Assembly (NCBI GenBank): GCA_023423975.1
Contig: JAFAEO010000063.1
Span: 124,001-188,000, forward strand
DNA length: 64,000 nt
Source of the DNA: Pseudomonadota bacterium
GTDB taxonomy: Bacteria; Pseudomonadota; Gammaproteobacteria; Burkholderiales; Burkholderiaceae_B
Direction: 5' to 3'
The notes below the pieces were generated by a model. It did not search any database and was not told the origin of the DNA. It worked only from the letters and a program-made list of their open reading frames with translations. The translations under genes were made by a program, and so were the position numbers. Shown piece by piece: positions 17,058 to 25,682 of the stretch; position 1 is the first letter of the stretch; each line of letters starts with the position of its first letter.

Positions 17058-19406
17058 TTAACAGCGTGCAGCGCTGATAATTCCGGGGATATCCAATATG
17101 GCGTTCATGGCCTTTCGCAGCTGCTCGCCGTCCCGCACTTCAACGGTGAAATGCAAATGGGCAATCGAGGCCTTGCTCTGCGTGTTGACGCCCACCACAT
17201 TCAGTTTCATGCGGGAAAACAACTCAGTCAGATCCTTGAGCAGGCCGCTGCGATCCTGCGAATGGATGGCAATATTGACCGGGTAAACCGTATCTCCGGT
17301 ATCGCCCCAGGCGACTTCGATAACACGCTCTGGGCTTTTCTTGTTCATGACCGCAAAGGAAGGGCAATCGCTACGGTGAATTGAGACGCCCCGCCCCCGC
17401 GTAACAAAACCGCTGATCGGGTCCGGCGGCGCCGGATGGCAACACCGGGCCAGTTGGGTGAGCAGCGAATCGACGCCAACCACCAGCACGCCGCTTTTAC
17501 CGGTCTTGACCGCGCTTTGCGCCCCCGACTCGCGCGCCACGATGGTATCGTACGCAGCGCCGGGGTCAGGGTCAGGTTCCTGAAAGGCCGTCGCAATTTG
17601 CCGCAGGCTGAACTCATCCTTGGCGACGGCGACATACAGATCATCGCTGTTGGCAAAGCCCAGACGCTCGGCCAGCTGTTCCAGATTGACCGCCGTTTTG
17701 CCCAGCCGGGCCAATTCCTTTTCCACCAGATCCTGACCCGTAGTTATGCGCTTTTGCAATTCGATGGCATTGAACCACAAGCGTACCTTGGCACGCGCCC
17801 GCGGACTGGCCAGATACCCCAGTTGGGTATTGATCCAGTCCCGGGACGGTCCGCCCGACTTGGCGGCGATGATTTCAACTGTCTGCCCGTTGAGCAGCTT
17901 GGTATTGAGGGCGACCATCTGCCCGTCTACCCGCGCACCCCGACAACGGTGCCCCAGGTCGGTATGAAGGTGATAGGCGAAATCTACCGGCGTAGCGCCT
18001 TCAGGCAGTTCAATGACACGCGCCTGCGGCGTAAGCACATAAATACGCTCAGCCGTTTTTTTATGGTGACGCTCCTGCCGCAACTGCCCTGCTTTAGGCT
18101 CCGGTGCAGCAGGCACGCCTGCACCGACCGACGCAGTTGCGTCGCCCGACACCGATGTGGCTGTCGGCGCCTGCAGTGAACTATCCGGTGGATCGTTGGC
18201 CGGCAGGCCGACTTCCTTGCGCCATGCCAGCAACTGGCGCATCCAGGACACCTGGCGGTCGTACATGGACACGGCGGCAACCTGGCCGCCCTTGGGGCCA
18301 GCCTCTTTATAACGCCAGTGCGCAGCCATCCCGTACTCGGCAAAATCGTGCATCTTGCGGGTGCGGATCTGGGCTTCGAAAGTATGTCCATCGGCGGTTT
18401 TGAGCACCGTATGCAAAGACCGGTAGCCATTGGGCTTGGGCCGGGCAATATAGTCATCAAACTCGTTCATGACCGGTGTCCAGCGCGCCTGCAGCAGCGA
18501 CAGCGTGGCATAGCAATCCCGCTCATTGGCAACAATGATACGGATGGCCAGCAGGTCGTACAACTGCTCAAAAGTCAGCCGCTTGTTGCGCATTTTGTTA
18601 TAGATGCTATAGATATGCTTGGCGCGCCCCGACACGTCGGCCTCGATACCCATATCGGCCAGCGATCCGGCAATGTCCTCGGTCAGCGACTGAATACGCG
18701 CTTCGCGTTCGATGCGCTTGCCCTCGAGCTTGCGAGCGATGTCCTTATAAACGTCGGGCGACAGGAAACGGAAAGACAGGTCTTCCATTTCCCACTTGAT
18801 TTGCCAGATACCCAGCCGGTTGGCCAGAGAGGCATAAACATCGCGCGTTTCCTCGGCCAGCTCAATCGGACATGGATTCTTGGTTTCAGCGTACCAGCGC
18901 AGCGTTTGCAGGCGTGACGCCAGGCGAATGAGCACGATGCGAAGATCGCTGGCCATCGCCAATAGCATTTTGCGCAGCATTTCCCGCTGGCCCGACGATT
19001 CATTGTGCCCTTGCGACGAAGCATTGCGTGCGATTGCCCCAATCCGTAACAGCGCCCGCGAGCCGTTGATCAGATTGAAGGTTTCCAACCCGAACAGCCT
19101 GATCAGCTCATTTTTCTGATCCTTTGCAGACTCATCTTCCAGATCGATAGGGATGGCCAGCACCAATGCCGCAACCAGCGTCGCGGCATCCAGTTGCAGC
19201 AAGGAAAGGATTTGCAACATGCCTTTGGCGTGATGGACGGAAGGCTCGCCGGTTGCGATGGATGCATCCTGCAAAATCGGATCGCACCAGGCCACGGCCT
19301 GCTCCACCATTTTGCGGCCAGCATCGTCCAGACCGGCACATACGGCATTCATCCATGCGTTGTCCTGGAAGGAATCCGGTATGAACTCGGGTTCGGTGGT
19401 TTTCAT
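17058..19406 (-). CDS. relA: RelA, (p)ppGpp synthetase with degenerate hydrolase domain
   Basis: 782 residues of long RSH architecture: an N-terminal HD-like domain in which the HD dipeptide is lost (ALVLAIPIDLED where SpoT-like enzymes have LLHDVVED), the synthetase domain (GRAKHIYSIYNKM near 262, RPKPNGYRSLHTVLK, FEAQIRTRKMHDFAEYG), a TGS domain (about 455-515, VYVLTPQ to NGQTVEII), and a C-terminal ACT domain (about 705-782). Loss of HD implies synthesis only, the definition of RelA. It responds to uncharged tRNA on ribosomes, producing the stringent response. Confidence 0.95.
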   Translation of the reverse strand: MKTTEPEFIPDSFQDNAWMNAVCAGLDDAGRKMVEQAVAWCDPILQDASIATGEPSVHHAKGMLQILSLLQLDAATLVAALVLAIPIDLEDESAKDQKNELIRLFGLETFNLINGSRALLRIGAIARNASSQGHNESSGQREMLRKMLLAMASDLRIVLIRLASRLQTLRWYAETKNPCPIELAEETRDVYASLANRLGIWQIKWEMEDLSFRFLSPDVYKDIARKLEGKRIEREARIQSLTEDIAGSLADMGIEADVSGRAKHIYSIYNKMRNKRLTFEQLYDLLAIRIIVANERDCYATLSLLQARWTPVMNEFDDYIARPKPNGYRSLHTVLKTADGHTFEAQIRTRKMHDFAEYGMAAHWRYKEAGPKGGQVAAVSMYDRQVSWMRQLLAWRKEVGLPANDPPDSSLQAPTATSVSGDATASVGAGVPAAPEPKAGQLRQERHHKKTAERIYVLTPQARVIELPEGATPVDFAYHLHTDLGHRCRGARVDGQMVALNTKLLNGQTVEIIAAKSGGPSRDWINTQLGYLASPRARAKVRLWFNAIELQKRITTGQDLVEKELARLGKTAVNLEQLAERLGFANSDDLYVAVAKDEFSLRQIATAFQEPDPDPGAAYDTIVARESGAQSAVKTGKSGVLVVGVDSLLTQLARCCHPAPPDPISGFVTRGRGVSIHRSDCPSFAVMNKKSPERVIEVAWGDTGDTVYPVNIAIHSQDRSGLLKDLTELFSRMKLNVVGVNTQSKASIAHLHFTVEVRDGEQLRKAMNAILDIPGIISAARC

Positions 19407-19647
19407 AAGCGAGAGCGGGTGGAATAATTGGCAATGTCGTTAAAAGCAGCAACAGCCTGCCTTCCCAGATTGTTCATCCTTGATGGCAGCACCAGATGAA
19501 AAAAAACAATCGGGCCAGCAATGGCGTGTTTATGCAAATTGGTATTTTAACGCCGCTGGCCCAAAAAGAGCAGGCTTGCGTGATTTGTTTATCCGGTAGA
19601 CAATTTGACAAGTATAGTAAACAGATGAACAGTCGGCACTTTAATCT

Positions 19648-20157
19648 ATGTCAAATGAAATTACCGGCAGCGCGCTGCTGATCGTGTGGCACTCCAGGAC
19701 CGGTGCCGCCGAGGCCGCCGCAAGACAGGCATACGAGGCGGCGCTGGCCATTCGCAGGGAGCTTGGCGAGCACCATAATGTCTACCTGAAGCGCGCCTGC
19801 GACGTAACACCCGAAGATATGCTCGAAGCGGGCGCATACCTGTTTTGCGCACCGGAAAATCTGGCCTCGCTCAGCGGCCAGATGAAAGAATGCCTGGATC
19901 GCTTGTATTATCCGGTGCTGCACCGCATAGAAGGTCGCATTTTCAGCGTGATCATTACCGCCGGCAGCGATGGTGAAGGTGCGCTGCGCCAGTTGCGCCG
20001 CATCTGCAGCGGTTGGCGGCTCAATGAACGGGTGCCCGGCATTATTCTGAACATGCGCAGTGATACTGAAGCGGCCATTCTGGCACCCAAAACGCTTTCC
20101 GAGGCACAGCGGCAGCAGGCGGGGGAAATCGGCGCAACCCTGTTTGCGCTGCTATAA
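19648..20157 (+). CDS. Flavodoxin-like / NADPH-dependent FMN reductase family protein
   Basis: 169 residues starting with the flavodoxin-type phosphate loop LLIVWHSRTGAAEAAARQAYEA and containing AGAYLFCAPENLASLSGQMKECLDRL, a pattern common in WrbA/flavodoxin-like proteins. It probably binds FMN and moves electrons in the cytoplasm; partner unknown. It diverges from relA; no strong ribosome binding site is seen upstream of the chosen ATG. Confidence 0.8.
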   Translation: MSNEITGSALLIVWHSRTGAAEAAARQAYEAALAIRRELGEHHNVYLKRACDVTPEDMLEAGAYLFCAPENLASLSGQMKECLDRLYYPVLHRIEGRIFSVIITAGSDGEGALRQLRRICSGWRLNERVPGIILNMRSDTEAAILAPKTLSEAQRQQAGEIGATLFALL

Positions 20158-20419
20158 GACCTTTATTGCACCGACTTGCAGTCTATCGGCCAGGCACTGA
20201 CCTGCCGGCGTCACCCTTTTCTTTCATCAGTGCGGCCACCCGCCAAGCAACATCCGGACGTTATCGCCGCCTTCAGGTGTGAAACGGAACAAGTGCTCGC
20301 AGCGTGAAGATGCGCGTCATTGCAATGGTGATATCAACGCGGATCAGATGGCTTGCGCAGTTATATAGATTGATGATGAATTGCGGTTTTGCGCAGGGAT
20401 CGCGTGAGATAGATAGTGC

Positions 20420-20473
20420 GTCTGTCGCCCGCCGGTACGGTCGACAGGCGGCAGACGCCAGCGCGTGGCTGGC
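20420..20473. other. Structured gene-free region between the flavodoxin-like gene and ridA
   Basis: The 356-bp gap 20158-20513 has no recognisable gene. It can fold at 20420-20429 with 20447-20456 (GTCTGTCGCC against GGCGGCAGAC, 9 of 10 with a G-U) and at 20457-20462 with 20468-20473 (GCCAGC/GCTGGC), two adjacent stems. Without a T-run it is not a clear terminator. It lies at the converging ends of two genes. Confidence 0.4.
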
Positions 20474-20513
20474 CTGAAGGCTTACTTGCGCACGATCGGA
20501 TAAAAGTGCCGGC

Positions 20514-20864
20514 TTACAGCGCAGCCGTTGCGACAATTTCCACTTTATAGTCAGGGTTGGCCAGGCGGGCTTCGATGGTAGCGCGCGGCGGGGCATTTTC
20601 TTTTGATACCCACTCGTCCCATGCCTTGTTCATTTGATCGAATTCTTTCATGTTGGCCACGAAGATCTGCACCATCAGCAAGCGCTCCTTGCTGGTGCCC
20701 GCTTCCTTGAGCAGGGCATCGATGGTGGTCAACACCTGTTTGGTCTGGCCTTCCATATCGAGCGTGGCATCGTCGGGCACCTGGCCGGCAAGATAGGCTA
20801 CGCCATTGAATACGGCCATATCGGAAAGGCGGCTGCCTACATTGGTACGCTTGATCTCACTCAT
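20514..20864 (-). CDS. RidA family (YjgF/YER057c/UK114) deaminase-like protein
   Basis: A 116-residue protein of the Rid superfamily. Motifs include VAYLAGQVPDDATLDMEGQTKQVL and the C-terminal PPRATIEARLANPDYKVEI, where the Arg corresponds to the substrate carboxylate-binding Arg of RidA. RidA proteins hydrolyse reactive enamine/imine intermediates from PLP enzymes. A GGAG ribosome binding site precedes the ATG. It lies 86 bp downstream of pncB on the same strand. It is a divergent RidA-like subgroup, so 2-aminoacrylate activity is not certain. Confidence 0.9.
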   Translation of the reverse strand: MSEIKRTNVGSRLSDMAVFNGVAYLAGQVPDDATLDMEGQTKQVLTTIDALLKEAGTSKERLLMVQIFVANMKEFDQMNKAWDEWVSKENAPPRATIEARLANPDYKVEIVATAAL

Positions 20865-20950
20865 GACTGACTCCTGTTTGAACGTTGTCGAAAGCGTGCA
20901 TTATCACACAGCCGACACCGTTGCGGCGCAAACAGAATGTCGTTTTTCAA

Positions 20951-22126
20951 TCACGCAGGCGGCAGATCAAAGACGTGGCGCAGATACGTCAGATAGGCCG
21001 GATCGTCGCACATGGTTTTTTCCGGCTCGTCCGAGACCTTGGCCACCGGCTGTCCATTACAACGCACCATTTTCATGACGATTTGCAGCGGCTTGACACC
21101 CAGATCGTTGGTCAGATTGGTGCCAATTCCGAAGGACACTTTGCAGCGTCCGCTAAAGCGCCGATGGATATCCATGGCCACCGGAAAGCTCAAGCCATCG
21201 GAAAATACCAATGTCTTAGTGGACGGATCGACCCGGTTATTGCGGTAGTGTGCCAGCAGCCGCTCGCCCCATTCGAACGGATCGCCCGAATCATGCCGGG
21301 CGCCATCAAACAGCTTACAGAAATACATATCGAAATCACGCAGGAATGCATTGGTGCCGTACACATCGGACAGCGCAATTCCCAGGTCTCCCCGATACTC
21401 CATGGCCCATTTTTCCAGGGCAAACACCTGAGAGTCGCGCAGGCGCGGCCCCAATGCCTGACATGCCTGCAAGTATTCGTGGCCCATGGTTCCCAAAGGC
21501 GTGATACCGTATTGCTTGGCCATCAACACATTGCTGCTGCCCGCAAAGTTAATGCCCATCTGTTTTTGCAATGTCTGCACCACTTCGTGATGCCATTCGC
21601 CGGAAAAACGGCGGCGGGTGCCGTATTCGGCCACCTTGAAGTTGGCCATATCGGCCGAGCTGGTAATCAGCTGGATTTTTTCTTCGAGGCGTCGTCGCCC
21701 CTCTTCATAGTCCAGATCGGGCGCCTTGTTGCGAAAATACACTTCGTTGACAATGGCCAGCACGGGTATTTCGAACAGGATGGTATGCAGCCAGGAGCCT
21801 TTGACTTCAATTGAAATTTCGCCCGGTTCCTGCCCCGGAGTGACGGATATGCACTTCTCGGGCAGATGAAACAGTCCCAGAAACTCGACAAAATCCCCTT
21901 TGATAAAGCGCAGATTACGCAGATAGTCCAACTCATCTTCGGAGAACTTCAGTTGGCACAACGCGTGGATTTCACTGCGGATTTCTTCGATATACGGCTG
22001 CAGGTCAATACCCTTGGAGCGGCATTTGAAGCGGTATTCGACCTGAGCCCCCGGAAAGTGATGCAGTACCACCTGCATCATGCTGAACTTGTACAGGTCT
22101 GTATCGAGTAGGGATTGGATGATCAT
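20951..22126 (-). CDS. pncB: Nicotinate phosphoribosyltransferase
   Basis: 391 residues; makes nicotinate mononucleotide from nicotinate, PRPP and ATP in NAD salvage. It begins with SLLDTDLYKFSMMQVVLHHFP, has the YGTRRRFSGEWH motif with the regulatory His, SNVLMAKQYGITPLGTMGHE, the VYGTNAFLRDFD segment, and FSDGLSFPVAMDIH. Length and motif order match proteobacterial PncB. Divergent from fdxA. Confidence 0.96.
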   Translation of the reverse strand: MIIQSLLDTDLYKFSMMQVVLHHFPGAQVEYRFKCRSKGIDLQPYIEEIRSEIHALCQLKFSEDELDYLRNLRFIKGDFVEFLGLFHLPEKCISVTPGQEPGEISIEVKGSWLHTILFEIPVLAIVNEVYFRNKAPDLDYEEGRRRLEEKIQLITSSADMANFKVAEYGTRRRFSGEWHHEVVQTLQKQMGINFAGSSNVLMAKQYGITPLGTMGHEYLQACQALGPRLRDSQVFALEKWAMEYRGDLGIALSDVYGTNAFLRDFDMYFCKLFDGARHDSGDPFEWGERLLAHYRNNRVDPSTKTLVFSDGLSFPVAMDIHRRFSGRCKVSFGIGTNLTNDLGVKPLQIVMKMVRCNGQPVAKVSDEPEKTMCDDPAYLTYLRHVFDLPPA

Positions 22127-22185
22127 GGTAACGTCATAGATGTTTTCATAACCATATCACAGCTATAGGGTTTTGAGCATATTCC

Positions 22186-22210
22186 CCTAAAGATTAGGTA
22201 AAATCCTAAT
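22186..22210. promoter_or_regulatory. Array of CCTAA/TTAGG half-sites between pncB and fdxA
   Basis: CCTAA (22186-22190), AGA, TTAGG (22194-22198), then a second repeat ATTAGG (22193-22198), six bases, CCTAAT (22205-22210): three alternating half-sites in 25 bp in the divergent promoter region. TAAAAT at 22199-22204 could be a -10 for fdxA, though no good -35 is found. A dimeric regulator site is plausible. Confidence 0.45.
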
Positions 22211-22241
22211 TTGACAAATAAATATTTAATCTGGAGTGGTA

Positions 22242-22565
22242 ATGACTCACGTCGTGACCGAAAACTGCATCAAATGTAAATACACCGATTGCGTCGATGT
22301 CTGTCCGGTGGATTGTTTCAAGGAAGGCCCCAATTTTCTGATTATCGATCCAGACGAATGCATCGATTGCGCCGTCTGTATACCCGAATGTCCTGCGAAC
22401 GCCATTTTTGCTGAAGAAGATGTACCTCAGGACCAAATGAAGTTTATCGCCATCAACGCCGAACTCAGTGCTGATTTCACCACCATCAGCCGGTCCACCA
22501 AGCCTTTGCCTGACGCCGACGAATGGAACGGAAAAGAAAATAAACTGCAATACCTCGAACGCTGA
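22242..22565 (+). CDS. fdxA: FdxA, 7Fe (3Fe-4S/4Fe-4S) ferredoxin
   Basis: 107 residues with the FdxA cluster motifs CIKCKYTDCVDVCPVDCF near the N-terminus and CIDCAVCIPECPANAI, plus the C-terminal extension typical of Azotobacter-type ferredoxin I. It is a low-potential electron carrier in the cytoplasm. The ATG at 22242 with GGAG 6 nt upstream is used; an in-frame GTG two codons earlier is less likely. It lies 20 bp ahead of fpr, its probable reductase. Confidence 0.95.
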   Translation: MTHVVTENCIKCKYTDCVDVCPVDCFKEGPNFLIIDPDECIDCAVCIPECPANAIFAEEDVPQDQMKFIAINAELSADFTTISRSTKPLPDADEWNGKENKLQYLER

Positions 22566-22585
22566 AGGAAGGCACGCCCCGCCGT

Positions 22586-23365
22586 ATGACACAGGAAAAA
22601 TACACAAGCCAGATCGTCACTGCCCGAACCGAATGGATCCCCGGAAAACTTTTCTCAATTGTTACGACCAAAGATCCCGCATTCACGTTTGTTCCCGGCC
22701 AGTTCGCCCGGCTCGGCCTGCCGGAAAATCCGCAGATCGATGCCAAACCCGACATCTGGCGTGCTTATTCCATGGTCACTCCACCGCATGCCAATGAATT
22801 GGCGTTCTATTCAATTGTGGTCCCGGATGGCCAGTTCAGCCCGCGCCTGCATGATCTGAAGGTAGGCGATGCCGTGTATATCGACAAAACCGCATTCGGC
22901 TTTATGACCATTGAGCGATTCCCCCAGGGGGGCCAGTTGTGGATGCTGGCCACGGGCACCGGCCTGTCTGCGTACCTGCCCATGCTGGACGATCCGCAAA
23001 CCTGGCGGCAGTTTGACCGCATCATCCTGGTGCATGGCGTCAGGCAGGCCAATGAACTGACCTATCAGGACGATATTGCCCGCTTTGCCCGGACCCATGC
23101 GGCCAGTGACCAACAGTTCGTATATTTGCCGGTCCCCTCTCGCGAGCCGTTGCCGGACATGCCGCAGGCACGCATTACTACATTGATCGAATCGGGCCAA
23201 TTGGAACAACTGGCCGGCGCCAGCCTGGACCCGGCCGTGGCCCGTGTCATGCTCTGTGGCAACCCGGCAATGGTCAAGGACGCCCGCAAAATCCTTGCCG
23301 ATCGCGGCTTTGCTCCGGGCCGGCGCGGCGTTGCCGGCTCGCTGGCCGTGGAAAACTACTGGTAA
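22586..23365 (+). CDS. fpr: Ferredoxin--NADP+ reductase
   Basis: 259 residues of the bacterial FNR family: FAD-binding domain with RAYSMVTPP and FYSIVVPDGQFS, NADP-binding domain with MLATGTGLSAYLPML and VMLCGNPAMVKDARKIL, and a C-terminal aromatic residue (ENYW) as in subclass II bacterial Fpr. It exchanges electrons between NADPH and ferredoxin; downstream of fdxA in the same transcript. Such pairs feed reduced ferredoxin to Fe-S biogenesis and oxidative stress repair. Confidence 0.95.
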   Translation: MTQEKYTSQIVTARTEWIPGKLFSIVTTKDPAFTFVPGQFARLGLPENPQIDAKPDIWRAYSMVTPPHANELAFYSIVVPDGQFSPRLHDLKVGDAVYIDKTAFGFMTIERFPQGGQLWMLATGTGLSAYLPMLDDPQTWRQFDRIILVHGVRQANELTYQDDIARFARTHAASDQQFVYLPVPSREPLPDMPQARITTLIESGQLEQLAGASLDPAVARVMLCGNPAMVKDARKILADRGFAPGRRGVAGSLAVENYW

Positions 23366-23621
23366 AAATCACAGGCAACAGTAAGAATCACAGACATCTT
23401 TTCGAGCGTTGTGTCGCCCAGGCGGGTAACTCCGTATATAACCGCATGGTATTTCATAAGAATTCTTGCTAATATTTGCCCAAGACCTATTGCTGCGCAG
23501 CAACATATTATCGTTTCTTGGCAATTCTTAACAAATGCGCACGCATATTTCACATTCTTGCCCATAGTGAGTGTTAGAATTTTTTCATTGAACGCCGACC
23601 TTCGTTGGATATGGACCGAAC

Positions 23622-24890
23622 ATGATCATGCTTTACCAGCTCCATGAGCTAACCCGCAGTTTTCTTACGCCGATGGCATCGTTCACACAAATCGGATCCA
23701 ACCTCTTTACCAACCCGTTCAGTCCCTACACCTACCTCCCTCTGTCAAAAAACATTGCCGCCGGCTTTGAACTGTTCCATCGCCTGGGCAAAGATTACGA
23801 AAAGCCCGAGTGGAATATCGACACGGTCATGGTGGGTGGCAAAAAAAGCACCATCACGATTACCACCACGCGAGCCAAGCCCTTCTGCAATCTGATTCAC
23901 TTCGAACGCGAACACAGCAAGAATCCTGGCGGTGATCCAAAAGTGCTTATCGTGGCCCCCCTGTCGGGACACCACGCCACACTGTTGCGCGACACCGTCA
24001 AAACCATGCTGACCAGTTTCGATGTCTACATCACAGACTGGGTAGATGCCCGTATGGTGCCGCCCAGCAAGGGGCCGTTTCACCTGGACGACTACGTCGA
24101 CTATGTCCGTGAATTCATCCACGTTGTCGGCCCCGACATGCACATCATGTCGGTCTGTCAGCCTACCGTACCGGTGCTGGCCGCCGTCTCCCTCATGTCC
24201 TCTGCCGGCGAGCACGATGCCATGCCAAAATCCATGATCATGATGGGCGGCCCCATCGATACCCGACTGTCGCCTACACAGGTCAACAGTCTGGCAGACT
24301 CAAACCCGTTCTCTTGGTTCGAAAACAAACTGATTCACGTTGTGCCCGGTCGCTACCCCGGCGCCGGCCGCAAGGTTTACCCCGGTTTTCTGCAGCATGC
24401 TGGTTTTGTGGCAATGAATCCGGACAAGCATATGGAAGCGCATTATGACTTCTACATGAACCTGATGTCCGACCAGTTGTCCGAAGCAGAACACCACCGC
24501 CGGTTTTATGACGAATACAATGCCGTGCTGGATCTGCCCGCTGAATATTATCTGGACACCATCCGCGTCGTATTCCAGGACCACCTGCTGCCCAAGGGCG
24601 AATGGCAAGTGCGCAATGAACTGGTCAAACCGCAGGACATTACCCACACCCGCCTGCTGACAATCGAAGGTGAAAACGACGATATCACCGGATATGGCCA
24701 GACCGAAGCAGCGCAGAAACTGTGCTCCGGACTCAAAAAAGAGGACAGGAAACACTTTCTGGCCAAGGGCTGCGGCCACTATGGCATTTTCTCCGGCTCC
24801 AAGTGGAGAAAACAGATTTTCCCGGTGGTGGAAGCTTTTATTGCCGAAACCGAAGAAAAGTACGCCAGTCAGGCCGTTGCTGCCGCCTGA
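23622..24890 (+). CDS. phaZ: Intracellular polyhydroxyalkanoate (PHB) depolymerase
   Basis: 422 residues matching the intracellular PHB depolymerase family of Ralstonia eutropha (PhaZ1). The lipase-box-like segment SVCQPTVPVLAAV carries the active-site Cys instead of Ser, a hallmark of this family; LSGHHATLLRDTVKTML, VYITDWVDARMVP and the catalytic-triad regions GENDDITGYGQT and GHYGIFSG also fit. It mobilises stored PHB granules to hydroxybutyrate. ATG codons at 23622 and 23628 are both possible. The 256-bp upstream gap is AT-rich and holds an extended -10-like TGTTAGAAT near 23571. No phaC/phaP is nearby. Confidence 0.94.
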   Translation: MIMLYQLHELTRSFLTPMASFTQIGSNLFTNPFSPYTYLPLSKNIAAGFELFHRLGKDYEKPEWNIDTVMVGGKKSTITITTTRAKPFCNLIHFEREHSKNPGGDPKVLIVAPLSGHHATLLRDTVKTMLTSFDVYITDWVDARMVPPSKGPFHLDDYVDYVREFIHVVGPDMHIMSVCQPTVPVLAAVSLMSSAGEHDAMPKSMIMMGGPIDTRLSPTQVNSLADSNPFSWFENKLIHVVPGRYPGAGRKVYPGFLQHAGFVAMNPDKHMEAHYDFYMNLMSDQLSEAEHHRRFYDEYNAVLDLPAEYYLDTIRVVFQDHLLPKGEWQVRNELVKPQDITHTRLLTIEGENDDITGYGQTEAAQKLCSGLKKEDRKHFLAKGCGHYGIFSGSKWRKQIFPVVEAFIAETEEKYASQAVAAA

Positions 24891-24924
24891 AAGCAACTGG
24901 CGCTGCCATTTTCGGTACAATAAG

Positions 24925-24955
24925 AAGGACGTGGCTCTGGCCGCGTCCTTTTCTT
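24925..24955 (+). terminator. Rho-independent terminator after phaZ
   Basis: AAGGACG (24925-24931) pairs with CGTCCTT (24944-24950), followed by TTCTT. It lies 35 bp after the phaZ stop and ahead of rnfB. Confidence 0.8.
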
Positions 24956-24965
24956 ATTGCCTCCT

Positions 24966-25682
24966 ATGAACCACGCCCTCCTGATCGACCGCATAGACGC
25001 GGTGTTACCCCAGACGCAATGCACCCAATGCGGCTACGACGGTTGCCGTCCGTACGCCCAGGCCCTGGCGGCGGGCACCACGCTGATCAACCGCTGTCCG
25101 CCTGGTGGCGATGCCGGGATCGAAAAGCTCGCAGCAGTGCTCGATACCCCCATTTTGCCGCTGGATGAATCTTGCGGCCAGCCGGGGCCCTTGCTCGTGG
25201 CGGTGATTGATGAAACCCATTGCATCGGCTGTACCCTGTGCATCCAGGCCTGTCCTGTGGATGCCATTATGGGGGCCAATAAATTCATGCACACGATCAT
25301 TCCTGATTTGTGTTCGGGTTGCGAGCTGTGCGTTGCCCCCTGTCCGGTAGACTGCATCGCCATGGTCGATGCCAATCGCCCATGGACGCAGGAGGACGCC
25401 AACACTGCGCGAACGCGTCATGAACAACGGGCACAGCGCCTGCAACTGAACGCCCGGGAAAAAGAAGAAAGGATGCGTCGTGCAAGCGCCCAGACGACAG
25501 TCGCCAACCAGCAGACAAACGCCCTGGACGCACATTCCGAGCAGCCTGCTGCTGACCAGACAGATTCGGCCCAGGCGCCCGCGCCCACCGCCGAAGACGC
25601 CAAAAAAGCAGCCATTGCACTGGCACTGCAACGGGCACGCGCACGTCGCAAAACCACAAATCCATCGGGTAGTACTTCATGA
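24966..25682 (+). CDS. rnfB: RnfB-like electron transport complex Fe-S protein
   Basis: 238 residues. The N-terminal Fe-S domain shows LPQTQCTQCGYDGCRPYA and later a CPPGG Cys; two 4Fe-4S motifs follow, CIGCTLCIQACPVDAI and CSGCELCVAPCPVDCI. It lacks the N-terminal membrane helix of enterobacterial RnfB and ends in a Gln/Ala/Arg-rich tail (about 155-238). No other rnf genes are nearby, so the protein acts as a stand-alone ferredoxin, or with partners elsewhere; role unknown. It overlaps nth by 4 bp, as the rnf locus does in E. coli (rsx-nth). The ATG at 24966 is chosen over TTG at 24957. Confidence 0.88.
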   Translation: MNHALLIDRIDAVLPQTQCTQCGYDGCRPYAQALAAGTTLINRCPPGGDAGIEKLAAVLDTPILPLDESCGQPGPLLVAVIDETHCIGCTLCIQACPVDAIMGANKFMHTIIPDLCSGCELCVAPCPVDCIAMVDANRPWTQEDANTARTRHEQRAQRLQLNAREKEERMRRASAQTTVANQQTNALDAHSEQPAADQTDSAQAPAPTAEDAKKAAIALALQRARARRKTTNPSGSTS

